A DNA stretch of 64,000 nt from Lathyrus oleraceus (GCF_024323335.1 NC_066580.1:440095351-440159350); one strand, 5' to 3'. Counted from the stretch's first letter, positions 47,440 to 60,365 are shown. A program made the numbers and translations. The notes: generated by a model from the letters alone, not told the origin.

Positions 47440-48585
47440 TGTAAGACCCCAATTTTTGCCCTAAGATCCCTCATGGCATCATATCATGTCATATCATTGC
47501 CTCAAGGATCATTGTGCACCTTTGCTTGCCTCCTAGTGGGTGGGTATCTTGTGAGTGTGGTTTTTGATCACCAAGCATGTATAGCATTTGTATGTCATTG
47601 CTTTTCATTTGTTTACTAACCAAAAGTACAAAAATATTGTCATCTAACCTTGTTTCTTGCAGATGAAGCAAACTAGGTCAAAACAGTCAAATCATTCATT
47701 GAGCAATGGATGGTGACCATTCTTGAAGAATTTGGGCACCATGATCATTCATTAAGAGTTCATATGAGTCATGGTATCATTTGGTATCAAAATCTCAAGT
47801 GGAAAAGGTTTGAAATTCATCAGAACATGGCTCAGTCAACCAAAACCCTAGAAAAGTCAACTGTGGTCAACTGTGGTCAACTGTGCATTTAATCAGGAAT
47901 TGGAATGTGTGAGATGGTTGGAAATGTCTCATTCATGTCCATATAGGCTTCATTTGGCATTTCAAAGATCAAGGTTGAAGGATTTGAGGTCAGACAAAAA
48001 GTTTCCCAAAATGGAAATGACCTGTAATTTTCACCTGCCAAAAATGGAAAGTCATGCTCCTCAAAATTACTTCATCATACAAGCTTCAAATCAAACTTTG
48101 TCCAACATGAAAGTTGAAGATCTTGTTCTTTCCTTTTCAAAAAGTCCAAGAACACTCATTTCCCATTTATGGTTGGCAAGTTATGATCAAATCATTTTCC
48201 AAAAATGCCTAAATTCAAAGTGGCATAACTTTCACATGTAATGGCCAAATTGGGTGATTCTTTTTTGAGCAAACCCCATTTGATGTGTACTATCCAAATC
48301 CATCATCACATTTCACCAAAAACCTTCACATAAAAAGGTCATTTTTCAAGTGAACCATTTAAAAATTGGTGGGAAAAAAGGCCAAATTTCAAAATACATG
48401 GAGTTTTCACATGAAACCAATTCCAATAGCTTCCAAATGCATTTTATGATTTGCTTGAGGTGAAAAATCACTGTTCCATTGGTTCAAGCTATCCAAGGGC
48501 AAAAAGGCCAATTTCCATAACAAGCTCATTTTGCTAATCATCCAATTTTTGGTTAATCTTGATTAAGGCATGGATTAACATGAGG

Positions 48586-48592
48586 TATAAAA
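48586..48592 (+). promoter_or_regulatory. TATA box in right C LTR
   Basis: TATAAAA, the counterpart of 35874-35880. Confidence 0.55.
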
Positions 48593-51500
48593 GCCTAATT
48601 CTAACAGAATTGAAGGGAAAATAATCAATTTTTCAGATCCAACCCAAAAACTCACAAATTCTCTCAATTTTCACAATTTTGCACATTCACTTTTTTCACC
48701 AATTCATCAAGATTCCATCAATCTTTGTGCTATTTTTTGCTGTGATCATCATTTGCAGGTGATTTGGAGGAGCTGTTTTTGGTAATAGATTGAAGAATCG
48801 AGCAAAAACTCCAGCTGTTACAAGCTTGCTCTCACATGACAGTTACGATTTTCCACTGATCCGTGCATCGTTGAGCTGAACAATCACCACTATTCACCTT
48901 CTACATCATCAATCGCGATCTGTTTCACGCAATCGAGGTCAAACTCACGCGATTTTCACAACTGTACATCACAAGGTTAAAATTTCAACTCCTTTAATTC
49001 TTGAAATCAACATGTGGCTTAGGTAGAGTATGCAACATAGAGTAATCTGATGCTTGAATCGTGCAATTCCATCCACCAATCATCAAGATATCTTGATTCA
49101 AAGTTTGCATGTCATAACTATTCTTGATTGGATCTTTGTGTATGTTAACTTCTGGACAATTTCGTGGCCATATTTGTGATCTACGTTGAACACTGGTTCC
49201 AACCATATATGGTTTGTTGATTTCCATGGAGATTTGGTCATGATGATGATTTCCAGCCAAGAACACTGAAGAGCACGCGAATTTCTGGAAAATGAATGTG
49301 TTTGATCCGTTTCCATGCGTTTCCGTTTGAATTTTCTGTTTGCCGCGCGTTTCAGCGAATCACGTGACGCCATGCATTTTATTGAAACGGGGCGTTTTGC
49401 CCCTGGCTGTCCAGAATTACGAAATTGCCACGCTGTTTCATCCAATTCATTTAAATCTTTAAATAATTATTTCAATTCTTAACCAATCTTCTAAAATTCA
49501 TAACTAAATCATTTTTTGTCCAAATTGGATGGGGATTTTTGTGTTGATCTCCAAATTTTATCTAGTTTTTTTTAGGCATGATAATGAAAGTTGTGCCTGA
49601 TTGATTTCTGATTTTGCCTAGGGACTTTTGACATGTATGCTATATGTGTATGCTTTACCATATTGATCATAAAATAATAATGCATTATCCAAAATGAATG
49701 AAATTTTATAGGCATGTTCTTGACTCTTTCCTGGTGATTTTGATGTATAGTTTGCTATTTTTGAGTCCCTGGTTAGAGAGATATGATGTGATCTTTTTGA
49801 GTGTGACAATGTGTGTCACACTATGTTATGCCATGTTCCTGATTTTATTTTCCATACCTATGCTATGCTTATGGCTCTGATTTTTTTGCATGTGATATCA
49901 TGTGTATGTCTAGTTTCACCATGAATTTTTGTAGGAATATTTGATACATTTCCTATTTGATTGGCATTTTTGTTTGCTGTTTACCATTTTGTGAACCTTG
50001 TTTGAGTGATTGATTTCCATATCTTGTAAAATCCTCATCCCTTATCATATGAAGATGAAATTTGGTGGAGTGTTTCTTAACATATCTAGCTTCACTTTGG
50101 ATTTGGTCCCATTCATTTCTCATTTGTTTTAACTATTTTACACTTGATTGAAGTTGACACATGATTTGTGATCTTGTTTAGGTTGATTTTTGCATACCAT
50201 GACTTCCTGATTTAATTCCCCTACTTCCCATTATCCAAATGCTATGAAATTTGATATGCAGCTCATTGAATGTGTTCTGTTTAAACTGGAATTTTTGTGG
50301 AATTTATTGAGCTGTTTTGGTATTTGTTTGATTGTAATCATTCTGTTTACTCATATGTGGTTCACACTTGCTTACTTTGATCTAAATTGTGCATGAAATG
50401 AAATTGGTGTATTGTTTTGATATGGGACCAATTGGTCTCTCTTCTTGATTGAATTCTCTTGGTTTTGATCATGTTTCACTTGCTGTTTTAATATTTTTCC
50501 CTCCTTTTTGACCCTAGGCTTGTCCTAGTGGTCTTACTTCTCATGTTTGAGTTTGACTTTGACTTTTCAGGTTAAGAAGCAAAGTGCTTTAAAGGAATTA
50601 ATGCAAGTTGATTGAGTTGTTTCATTTGACTATTGTAAACTAACTTGTTTGTTTTGTAGGGTGCTTAGCTCATTTGAGCTTTGAGCTTTGTGCTTTGCAC
50701 ATGTGTGATTGTGTTATCTGTTGGTTTTTACCTTGCTTGTCTTTGACTTTGTGATTGGTACTGATTATATTTGATTGATTTCAGGTACCATAGTCGCTTT
50801 AGTTCCTTGAGAACTAGCTATTGCTTTGCTTGTATAGCATTTGCATTGAGGTAGACTCTCTTGTCTCCATGTAGTCTGGAAGACCTGGCTTGTTATTTAG
50901 CCAGGCAATTGTCTGAAGTCCTCCTTAAGAGGCAATGTTTGTGATTGTTTATTTTTGTCCCTAAGCAGGTAAAGACCTCATGTGAGGCAATTGGTAGACA
51001 AAAGAGATATGTAGCCTATCTCCTACTATTCTGTGAGTCACTCACATTGCTCACACTACTTGTGTTTGATGCATGTTGAGTAAAACCCAAGATCTATCGA
51101 GTCTAACTTGGGGAGAGAGTTCCATCTTTCTGAACTCCCCCACCTTCTGATATTCAATGCTCTCCCTGACCAGGGATAAGAGTGATGAGGCGCACCCCTC
51201 ATATCCTTTCATCTGCTTCACCTTGGCTCTCAATGTCAAGGTTAAGAGCGCCTTTGACCCTATTCCAGTTGACTTTTAAGTCTAACCCTTTGATTGAGCC
51301 TATTTGTTTGGTTATAGTGAGTGCTAAATGACTTTGTTGATTGATTGCTTGTTGCATTTGTACATGTTTGCATTGCTTGCCTTTGTGCACTTATCATTAT
51401 TGATTGTTCATTATTGCATGATCATCATTGCATATCTTTGTGATCTATGTTTGTTTGCCCATTGAGGACAATTGTAAGTCCATGTTGATTGGCTTTTGTT

Positions 51501-51632
51501 CCCATGATATGGAAGGATAGAGTGTAAGACCTCATTGGTCACTCATATCTTCTTTGCTCTTGTTTGTTGTGTGAGAGGATGCAATTGTAAGTCCCTGTGA
51601 TGTGGCATTTGTATTCCTATGACCATACTTTG

Positions 51633-51880
51633 GAGGTTGGTATAAGTCCAGATAGATTGGCATCTGATATCCAAGTTTTGTTTACTTTAGGAGATTGGTG
51701 TAAACCCATTTATTGGTATCCGATATCCGCTTTTGCTTTGTGAGATTGGTATAAGACCATTGATGGCATCCAGTATCATTGTTTTGTTTTAGGAGATTGG
51801 TGTAAACCCATTTATTGGTATCCGATATCCAATTTTGTTTGTGAGATTGGTATAAGACCATTGATGGCATCCGGTATCAC
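51633..51880 (+). repeat. 51-bp tandem repeat inside right C LTR
   Basis: Counterpart of 38921-39179 with the same number of units; a few single-base differences. Confidence 0.85.
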
Positions 51881-52651
51881 CTCGCTTTCTTTGCTCACTT
51901 GCTTTGGTGCCTATTCCTAAGGACACACTTGAATCATCTTCTATATGATTTCAAGAGGTGAACCTTTCTAAGAAGTTTTACATTCCATCATCCATACCCT
52001 CTTTGTCCTAAACCTTTTCACACTTTGCTTTCAAAAACTTTGACTTGTTGTGCAAACATCCTCACCTCTTTTCAAATTAGAAACCTGGACCGTAAGTCCT
52101 TGATTTTTCACACTTCACTTTTGTTAACACTTCTCTTTTAATCAATCTTAATCATACCTTGACCATACTTTGTGAATAATCATAATCAATTAACTTCACC
52201 CATTCAATTGTTTTGGCTTTGTCCGTTGTTAATATGTTTTCAGGCATTAGCCGTAGGTTTTAATTACCATAGTGGTTGATGTAATTCTTACCTTATCCTT
52301 AGTGAGTTGATTGTAAGTCTTCCATACTTATTATAGGGTTAACCCCTCACTAGTATGTTGAAGCCGTCCTCGCATGGTGTATTGTTGATGTTGGTTGAGT
52401 TTTCTCCCATTGGTAATGAAAAGCCTTAGAGCTCGTGTTTTAAAATTGAACTCACTAATTTTTGGAAATCTTTTAGCCGAACTACGGCATTTTGATCCTT
52501 ACCTTTGATGGAAGGTACGTAGGCAACGGGTTCATCCGTTCGAACACAAAAATAATAAAATTGTACATTCTTTTCTCATCATCCCATTCATGTTTGCACA
52601 ATATGTCAAAACAAATAAACATTTTTTATACAACAAGTGTGAAAAGGGCTC

Positions 52652-52667
52652 CCTAGGAGTACCTAGG
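52652..52667 (+). promoter_or_regulatory. Conserved LTR hairpin (right C LTR)
   Basis: CCTAGG-AGTA-CCTAGG, identical to the middle LTR. Confidence 0.6.
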
Positions 52668-52883
52668 ACGTGATGGGTGCCTAACACCTTCCCATTGCGT
52701 AATTTACCCCTTACCCAGATTCTCTGATCTTTTATGGGTTTTCTACGTGTAAAACTTCTTAGGTTTTTGTTCGCTTTTTAACCAGTCCTTAGGATAAATA
52801 AAAGTGCGGTGGCGACTCGATTCATTGTTTGCTTTGCTTATGGTTTAATCAATAAATCATATAGCGACGAATACACCGCTACA

Positions 52884-55879
52884 ATATGGTATAATGAACC
52901 ATACTCCTAAAACATACCATACTTAAAAGAAAATTGCAAAAGGGTGGACCTAATCTCATCCATACTTGTATTGGTTTATGAACCAATTAGCCTTAGGATA
53001 TAGAGATATCATAGGTTAATGAAATGGATGGAATAGAATGGGATTGAAGATGAAGAGGGAGGGGAAATTAAATAAACACAAATTGGTCATCTGAGGATTT
53101 TTATCAAATTAAAATCATTCATTCATTTTGGGAGATGAAATTTATATTTCATCAATCCCCTAAATCCAATGATTTTAATCCAACAAAGTCAAATCAACCT
53201 TGACCAAGGCCCAAACACAATAGTCAAACTTCAAAAGTCAATGAAAATAGCTCAACACAATTTATTCACAATTAAACAATTAAAAATCAATTAAAAATGC
53301 ATTAAATTAAATTATGGTTGATCAAAAACCTAAAATATCTTTAAAACACCAAATAAATGGCCAAGAGATTTATCATAGGTCAAACAAGGTCAAAAGACCT
53401 TGGAGAAAAAAATTTATTATTTTTGGAGACTTAAGAGTATTTTTAAACAATTAAAAATATGCACAAAAACAATTAAATCATGAAAAATATTAATATTGAT
53501 CCAAAAAATAATTTTAATTCATAAAATGAAAGAGAAAAATGTTTAAGAATTTTTGGTGAAGGTCCCATATTTTTTGGTTCAATATTAAAATTAATATGAA
53601 TTAATGAAGATAAAGCAATTAAAATATAAATTCAGAAATTACAAAATACGTGGACCATCTGATCTCCCTCATTAATTGAGGTGGAAGATCAAAAGGTCCA
53701 TAGCACGTATTCCACCATACACCAAGTCAAGCGCGCTGCACGCTGGGTAATCACTTCCAACGCTCGAGATTAAAACAATTTAAACAGATCATGTGGTTCA
53801 GAAGCGTTCCAACACACCGCCGGAGCCAGAGCTCTGGTCTTCTTCTCCGATGGACCTCACCGGACTGGTCCACCTTCAACCATCACCAAAATGAAAAAGG
53901 AGGACATAAATTTAAAGAAAAAATGCCCAGGAGCTTGAATCTGGCCTCAATTTTGTCTAACTCCAAGTATATAGGAAGATATAGGGAGTTGAATATTGAG
54001 GATCATGATCTGAGTTGCTTCGATTTAACCTCAAAGCAACTCAATCTTCTTGCCTACATTGGTAGGACTTCAGACAACCCAAAATCAACAAGAATAGTGG
54101 AGAATTGAGTGAGAATCAAAGAGATGAAAAATTCTGAAAATCACCTTCACTGTAGCTTCAGATGGGCACGATCTTTCTCTCAATTATGCTTGGTCGTGCT
54201 TCAGATGCTTGATGGAGTGGAAATGGATCAAGGAAAGGGATGGACTTTTGGAGTTTCAATCTCAAAACAATTGGAGATTTGAAACTCAATTTTCAAAGAA
54301 AATCCTCAAGCTTATCCTTTAATGGTGAGGGTTTAGGGTCGCTGTTTCAAAGCTTGCGCGCTAAGGTCCTTAATTCTGAGCAAGGGAGCTTCTATTTATA
54401 GCCAAGGAGATTGGTAATTGTACACTTCCATTTTTTGCCAAAGTTGGAAATCTCACTTGCATGCTTGCATGGGCGTGTGACAGGCCCATCAAATGATGCA
54501 CTTAGGTCCAAAATTGTGTGTAAGCAATGTTGAAATCATGTTAACAAGCCATGCATTCGTGTATGAAAAGTGGAGCTTCAAATCTTCCAAATGGTCCTAC
54601 AACTTTAAGCCAAGCGGAAGTCATTCATACTTTGTCCAAATGATATGAATTTGGATGTTTTCGAAATTTTAGATCAAGAGGAAAAACTTTCATGTTGAAC
54701 ACTTTTTCATTTGAAGCTTGGAACATGATAAATTTTGAGGTGGAGGTTTGAAAAATCAAACATATCAAAAAAAATTCTAAGTATCAAGCCATATGTTCAC
54801 TTCTTCCACCTTGGATAACTTTTTCTATGGACTTCAAATGAGAAATTTTCCTTCATCAAAGTTGTAGCTCTTTCAAATCCCTTCAATTTGGTCACAAATT
54901 TGACCTTATTTGGATTTGGCATGAATGAGTTATGCATTTTAGAAGTTGAGGAAAATCACTTGTTCAATGGTATTGCATTTGCAAGTTGAATTTGAACTTC
55001 CTCCAAACATCAAAGTTGAATTAGACATCTTGAATTTGATCATGAAACTTGAATGGATTTCATATCATAAAAAATGAGCAAGTTATGGTCTTGGGAAGTT
55101 GACCTCCAAATTAGGGTTTATACAAAATGACATATAATCTTTTACCATAAAAAATGACTTTCCAAGCAAATATAGCTCTTGACTTCAACATGAAAGTTGT
55201 TTGGAATATCGTTTAGAGTAACTTTTCTCTTTGAATCATTTTCATATGACAAAAATTGTAGGAGATGGGGTCTAGGGAACCCCAGTTTTGATTAGTTGGA
55301 TTCCTCTGGTCAACCACCATGAACCAACTTGCTAGCTTGATATTATATTGACTTTTGAGACTCATGGAGGATCATTTATGCATAAGATGATGAAATTTGA
55401 AGTATCCCTTGAAATATTTAACCAATTGGTGAAGAAACTTGTTGAAGAAGTCATATAAGATACCCAGATGAATTAGGATTTCCAAGGTAAACAAACTCCA
55501 AACTCTGGATGAATTTTTTTATCAAAATAACATGTGAAGATCATGGGGGTTCATATATGATACTTAGAGACATAGTAAACCAATTCTTGATTAAGCTCCT
55601 TGCATTAAGGGTCTCAAACCCTAGATATGAGCTTGATAGAGCATAGGTGAGTAAGTGCACTTCCTACAAAAGAGTTAAACTATACAATGACATATTTTTG
55701 GTATTTTGGTTAGTAAACAAAGAAAAATGAAGTATGATACAATAAAATGTGCTTGGTGATCTCTCTCAATGCAAACCCAATGAATGAGGGGTAAGGAGGA
55801 TGCCAAGGTGTGATCCCAATGCTAATGCATATGATAAGAATAACACGAGGGATCTTAGGGTCAAAATTGGGGTCTTACA
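52884..55879 (-). repeat. 5' LTR of element B, distal part
   Basis: Resumes B's LTR at the base corresponding to 12373 of the 3' LTR and runs to its TGTAAGACC start at 55879 (reverse). With 27959-29264 it makes about 4.3 kb; the missing 373 bp correspond to 12000-12372. TATAAATA is at 54393-54400 (reverse). Confidence 0.95.
54393..54400 (-). promoter_or_regulatory. TATA-like box in B 5' LTR
   Basis: TATAAATA on the reverse strand. If B was ever transcribed, its RNA started just downstream, and element C now lies inside that leader. Confidence 0.5.
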
Positions 55880-55884
55880 CTTGT
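55880..55884 (+). repeat. Target site duplication of element B, right copy
   Basis: CTTGT right after the LTR end, identical to 10688-10692. Confidence 0.95.
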
Positions 55885-57157
55885 TTGACCCTTTCTTTCT
55901 AGATCTTACCTAGATATATACTTTTGGGTCTCTTGAGAATCTATTACCCAGTAACTGGTAATATTCTTCTCGATTTTTTAGTACATTACTTTTTCCCAAT
56001 ACCCGGTAAATGTAATTCACTTCCTTTGTTTTCCCCAGTGAATTCGTTTTCATGTTTCCCCAAGCAGTCTATCTTTGATATGTTCATCCTAACCAATGAC
56101 GAATATTCTCCCTTTGTGGTTTTCTACCCAGTAAAAAGGTAGTTGTAATCCATATTCCATTTCCTAGAGGGTTAATCCTTGATATGTTCATCTTAACCGA
56201 TGACAAATTTCATCCTCTTCACGGTCTTCTGCCCAGTAACAGGTAGTTGTAAACCCTGCTTTCCTCTGCTGAGTTTATCCTTGATATGTTCACTTTAACC
56301 GGTGACAGATATTCTCTCTTTGGTATTCTATCCAATAACCGATAGATATAATTCATATATTATCATTTCCCGACAGTCTATCCTTGATATGTTCATCCTA
56401 ACTGATGACAGATATTCTTCCTTTTGAGTTTATCCTTGATATGTTCACTTTAGTCGATGACAGATATTCTCTTTCTTTGGTCTTCTGCCCAGTAACCGGT
56501 AGTTGTAAATCCTATTTTCCCAGCAGGTTGTTTTACCAAGTAGCCGGTAACAAATACACCTCTTTTCCTCAGCGAGTCATCCTTGATATGTTTACCATAA
56601 TCGGTAACGGATGTCTCTCTATCAGAATACATTATCTTCCTACCCAGTAACTGGTAATAGATAATATACTTCTGGTACTCCTGCATTGAAATTCATTCTT
56701 CCCCAGTTGAGTTTGAGTGTGTATTTCCTCAGTGAAGTCGCCATCCCCTGTTTGGTTCGAGTATTTCAGTTTTGTTATGATTTACCCGTTTCCCCTGCAA
56801 ATTTTCCTTATCCCCAACGGAGTCCTTCCATTGATTTATTTTCGTGGAATTCCTCTCGTGTCTCCAGCATTTTTCAAGTCATAGCCTGGCCTACGCACAA
56901 CTGTTTATCCCCAGAGTCTCTGTTCCCAAGTGAGTTTTCCTTATGGAATGCATTATGCTCCTGTGGATTTTCAGTCTCTCCGGATTCTTTTCTTTTGTGG
57001 CAATATTTTCCCCACAGAGATTATTTTAACATTCATATCATATGCATCATGAGGTCTCTTAGGGACCAAAATTTGTTTCTATATGTTATTATTTAAGTCA
57101 ATTTTGTTGAGTTGATACAAATATTTTAACCTTCACATCCTCAGTTAGAATGTCCTT
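55885..57157 (+). other. 3' UTR of element A, second part, with degenerate repeats
   Basis: Continuation of the 3' UTR interrupted at 10687. Motifs 'tccttgatatgttca(t/c)', 'aac(c)gatgaca' and 'cccagtaac(c)ggtag' recur between 55950 and 56650 at roughly 50-115 bp, the forward counterpart of the repeats in B's 3' UTR. The conserved hairpin GGTCTC-TTA-GGGACC is at 57053-57067, 103 nt before the LTR. No gene. Confidence 0.85.
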
Positions 57158-57170
57158 AAATAGGGGCAGC
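57158..57170 (+). promoter_or_regulatory. Polypurine tract of element A
   Basis: AAATAGGGGCAGC next to the LTR start at 57171. Confidence 0.85.
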
Positions 57171-60100
57171 TGTAAGACCCTAATTTTGACCCTAAGATCC
57201 CTCATGTTATCTCATCATATGCATTGGCTTTGGAATCACACCTTGGCATCCTCGTTACCCCTCATTCATTGGGTTTGCATTGGGAGAGATAACCAAGCAC
57301 ATTTGGTTGTATCATACTTTGTTTTTTTATTTACTAACCAAAATACCAAAAAAAATATGTCAATGTATAGTTTGTTACTTTTGTAGGTAGTGTGTGTGTT
57401 CACCCATGCTCCATCAAGCTCAAAACTAGGGTTTGAGACCCTCAATACAAGAAGAGAAATCAATATATGGTTTACATTGGCTATAAACATCATATATGGA
57501 TCCCTATGGTCTTCACATATCATTTTGATCAAGAATTCATCAAGAGATTGAAGCTTGTTTGCCTTGGAAACCCTAATTCATCTGGGTTTCTTGTGTGACT
57601 TCCTCAACAAGTTTCTTCAGCATTTGTTCAAATATATCAAGGTATACTTCATATTACATCATATTACACATATATGATCCTCCATGAGTCCCAAATATCA
57701 AGATAATTTCAAGTTTGCTAGATGGTTCATGGTGGTTGACCAGAGAAAGTCAACTAGTCAAAACTGGGGTTTCCTAGACCCTATCTCCTACAAAGTTTGT
57801 CATATGAAAATTATTCCAAGATAAAATTTACTCCTTATGGAATTCCAAACAACTTTCATGTTTAAGTCAAGAGCTATTTTTTCTTGGAAAGTTATTCTTT
57901 ATGGTGAAAGATTATAAGTCATTTTGTCTGAACCCTAGTTAGGAGGCCATCTTTCAAGGATCATAACTTGCTCAATATTTATATGATGAAATCCATTCAA
58001 GTTCCATGATTAAATTCACGATGTCCTTTTCAACTTTTATGTTTGGAAGAAGTTAAAATTCAACTTGCAAATGCATGTGCCAAAAGGAAACATTATAGGT
58101 CATTTTGGGCCACTACCATTGAACAAGTGATTTTCCTCAACTTCTAAAATGCATAACTCCGTCATGAAAAATCCAAATGATGTCAAATTTATTACCAAAT
58201 TTAATTGGTTTGAAAGATATACAACTTATATGAAGGAACTTTTTCCATTTGAAGTCCATAGCAAAAGTTATTCAAGGTGGAAGAAGTGAACATTTGGCTT
58301 GGTACTTCGAAAATTTTCAAATATGTTTGATTTTCCAAACTTCCACTTCAAAATTCATCATGATCCAAGCTTCAAATGGAAATGTGTTAAACATGAAAGT
58401 TGTTCCCCTTGATCTCACCTTTCCAAAGAGTCCAAGATCACCTCATTTGGCCAAAGAATGAAGGACTTTCACATGGGTTCTTTTCAAGGGACCAATTGGA
58501 TGATTTTCACCTTCACATTTCAAACTCAAATGCATGGCCATCTGACATGATTTCAGCATGATTCACAAGCAATTTTGGACCTGAATACATCACTTGATGG
58601 GCCTATCACACGCCCATGCAAGCATGCAATGAAAATTGTTAAATTTGGCAAAACTTGGAAGTGTGTGGAAATGAATCACATTAGCTATATATACAACCCT
58701 TCATGCTCAGAATTAAGGACCTCATGCCCAAGCTTTAAACCTGCAATCCAAACCCTCACCATTAAAGGATAATCTTGAAGGTTTTCATTTGAAAATTGAG
58801 CTTTAAATCTCATTCTGTTTTGAGATTGAAATTCCAAGAGTCCAAGCCATTTTCTGATCTTAATCACTTCCTACAAGCTTCTGAAACCAAGCCAAGCACA
58901 ATTGGAATCAAGATCAAGCAAGGTTGAAGCTCCGTCAAATGTAATTTTTCAGATTTTTCATATCTTCGATTCTCCCTCAATTCTCCACCATTCTTTGTGA
59001 TTTTTGGTTGGCTGAAGTCCTACCAATGTAGGCAAGACGATTGAGTTGCTTTAAGGTCAAATCGAAGCAACTCAATTCATGATCCTCAAAATTCAAATCC
59101 CTGTATCTTTTTATATACTTGGAATTAGAGAAAATTGAGGCCAGATTCGAGCTCCTGAGCATTTTCTCTTCAAAATAGTGTCCTTGTTTTTCATTTTTCA
59201 TGGAGTTGAGGTCGAACCAGTCTGGCGGTCATCACCGGAGATGACCGGAGCTAGGGCTTCGGTGGTGAGTTGGCTTCATCTCATCCATCTGATCTTGGTC
59301 CAAGGATCTAATCTCATCCTTTGGTTTGAATTACCATTTGTACATGCGCGTTGATTGTGGACTATGGTGGATGATACACGCTTGACCATCAGATTTGCCA
59401 CCTCAATTAATGAGGGAGATCTGATGGCCCTCGTTTTTTCCAATTTCCCTTTATTTTTTGAATTTTAATTTAATTGCTTTATTTTATTTAATTCATAATA
59501 ATTTCATTTTTAATCCAAAAAAATATGGGACTTTCACCAAAAATCTTTAAATATTTTTCTCTTTCACTTTCTGAATTAAAATTATTTTTTGGATTAACTT
59601 TGATATTTTTCATGAATTAAATATTTTTATGCATATTTTAAATTGTTTAAAAATACTTCTCACTTTTCAAAAATGATTTTGTCTAAGGTCTTTTGACCTT
59701 GATTTACCTATGATAAATCTCTTGGTCATTTATTTGGTGTTTTGAAGAGGTTTTAAGTTTTGACCAAACTAATTTCTATTTTAATGCATTTTAAATTGAT
59801 TAATTGTGTAAAAATTATGTTGAGTCATTTTTATGGTCTTGTGATGTTTGACTATTTGTTTGGGCCTTGGTCAAGATTCATTTGACTTTTGTTGGATTAA
59901 AATCATTGGATTTAGGGGATTGATGAAATGTACGTTTCATCTCCCAAAATGAATGAATGATTTTAATTTGACAAAACTCCTCCCATGACCAATTTGTGTT
60001 TCTCCCATCCCCCCCCCCCCCTTCATCTTCATCCCTATTCTTTTTCATTCCTTTCATTGACCAATGAAATCTCAAATATCCTAAGGCTAATTGGTTCATC

Positions 60101-60177
60101 AATGACCTTGTGTCAGATGAACCAATACAAGTATGGATGAGATAGGTCTATCCCCCTTGATCTTTTCTTTTAGTGTG
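57171..60177 (+). repeat. Right LTR of element A, truncated by element D
   Basis: Begins TGTAAGACCC and follows the same order as the other A/B LTRs for 3007 bp, then ends at 60177 where the LTR of element D starts; the remaining 1.3-1.7 kb should lie beyond D outside the window. A TATATATA box at 58686-58693 corresponds to TATAAATA elsewhere. By eye it is closer to B's LTRs than to the LTR at 368. A run of 13 C lies at 60009-60021. Confidence 0.9.
60009..60021. repeat. Poly-C tract
   Basis: Thirteen consecutive C within A's right LTR; the other LTRs of the family have mixed pyrimidines here. A possible assembly or sequencing length error site. Confidence 0.8.
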
Positions 60178-60365
60178 TGTCGCATTACGCGAAAAACCGG
60201 CGGGAAAAAGACTAAACAAACAGAGCCGCCACCGTGCGTTATTTATCCCAAAAGAGGGAAAGGAAACGCTCAAAGTAAACCTAGAAAAGACATGGTCTCG
60301 CGACCAGAGAGAGATGGGATCGGGAGTCGGTTATGCGAAGGAAAGGTATTAGCACCCCTACGCAT

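Larger units (their letters stand above)
29265..52883 (+). mobile_element. Element C: tandem LTR-sharing dimer of a non-autonomous Ogre derivative
   Basis: Order: internal region lacking its 5' part (29265-34737), LTR (34738-40171), full-length but gutted internal region (40172-47439), LTR (47440-52883). The two internal regions match from 41968 onward almost base for base (5473 versus 5472 bp) and the LTRs are nearly identical, so the array is young. Both copies share the same internal deletions (ORF1, gag core, protease active site, RT, both RNase H and the integrase core are all gone), so the element was already non-autonomous before duplication. It lies in the 5' LTR of B. The right boundary is a clean LTR end; the left has lost an LTR and 373 bp of target. 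Confidence 0.9.
47440..52883 (+). repeat. Right LTR of element C
   Basis: This 5444-bp LTR is nearly identical to the LTR at 34738. The clearest difference is a 10-bp tandem unit (CTGTGGTCAA-like) present once more here, around 47860-47882, which breaks the long frame seen in the partner. TATA at 48586, 51-bp repeat array at 51633-51880, hairpin at 52652-52667, AATAAA at 52797, PBS-like GTGGCGACTC at 52809-52818. It ends CCGCTACA exactly where B's LTR resumes (ATATGG at 52884). Confidence 0.95.
10693..55879 (-). mobile_element. Element B: full-structure Ogre retrotransposon (reverse), interrupted by C
   Basis: Reverse-strand order: 5' LTR (55879-52884 and 29264-27959, split by element C), PBS (27949-27931), ORF1 (27082-25571), gag, protease, intron (22030-21779), RT, RNase H, second RNase H, integrase (to 18327), 3' UTR, PPT (15417-15405), 3' LTR (15404-10693). 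It is flanked by CTTGT duplications in A's 3' UTR, so the insertion end points are exact. Without C the element is about 21.6 kb, within the known Ogre size range. Every domain is recognisable, but nine in-frame stops and three frameshifts make it defective. Confidence 0.95.
368..60177 (+). mobile_element. Element A: degenerate Ogre retrotransposon hosting B and D
   Basis: This is the outer layer of the nest. Its parts are a left LTR (368-5068), truncated protease (5069-5593), intron (5594-5843), broken pol (5844-9301), 3' UTR in two pieces (9302-10692 and 55885-57157), PPT and a right LTR (57171-60177, cut by element D). Primer site, ORF1, gag and the protease active site are all missing because the left LTR joins protease directly. 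Pol carries nine in-frame stops and at least two frameshifts. The left and right LTRs differ strongly, so A is either old or a recombinant of two family members. Confidence 0.85.
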
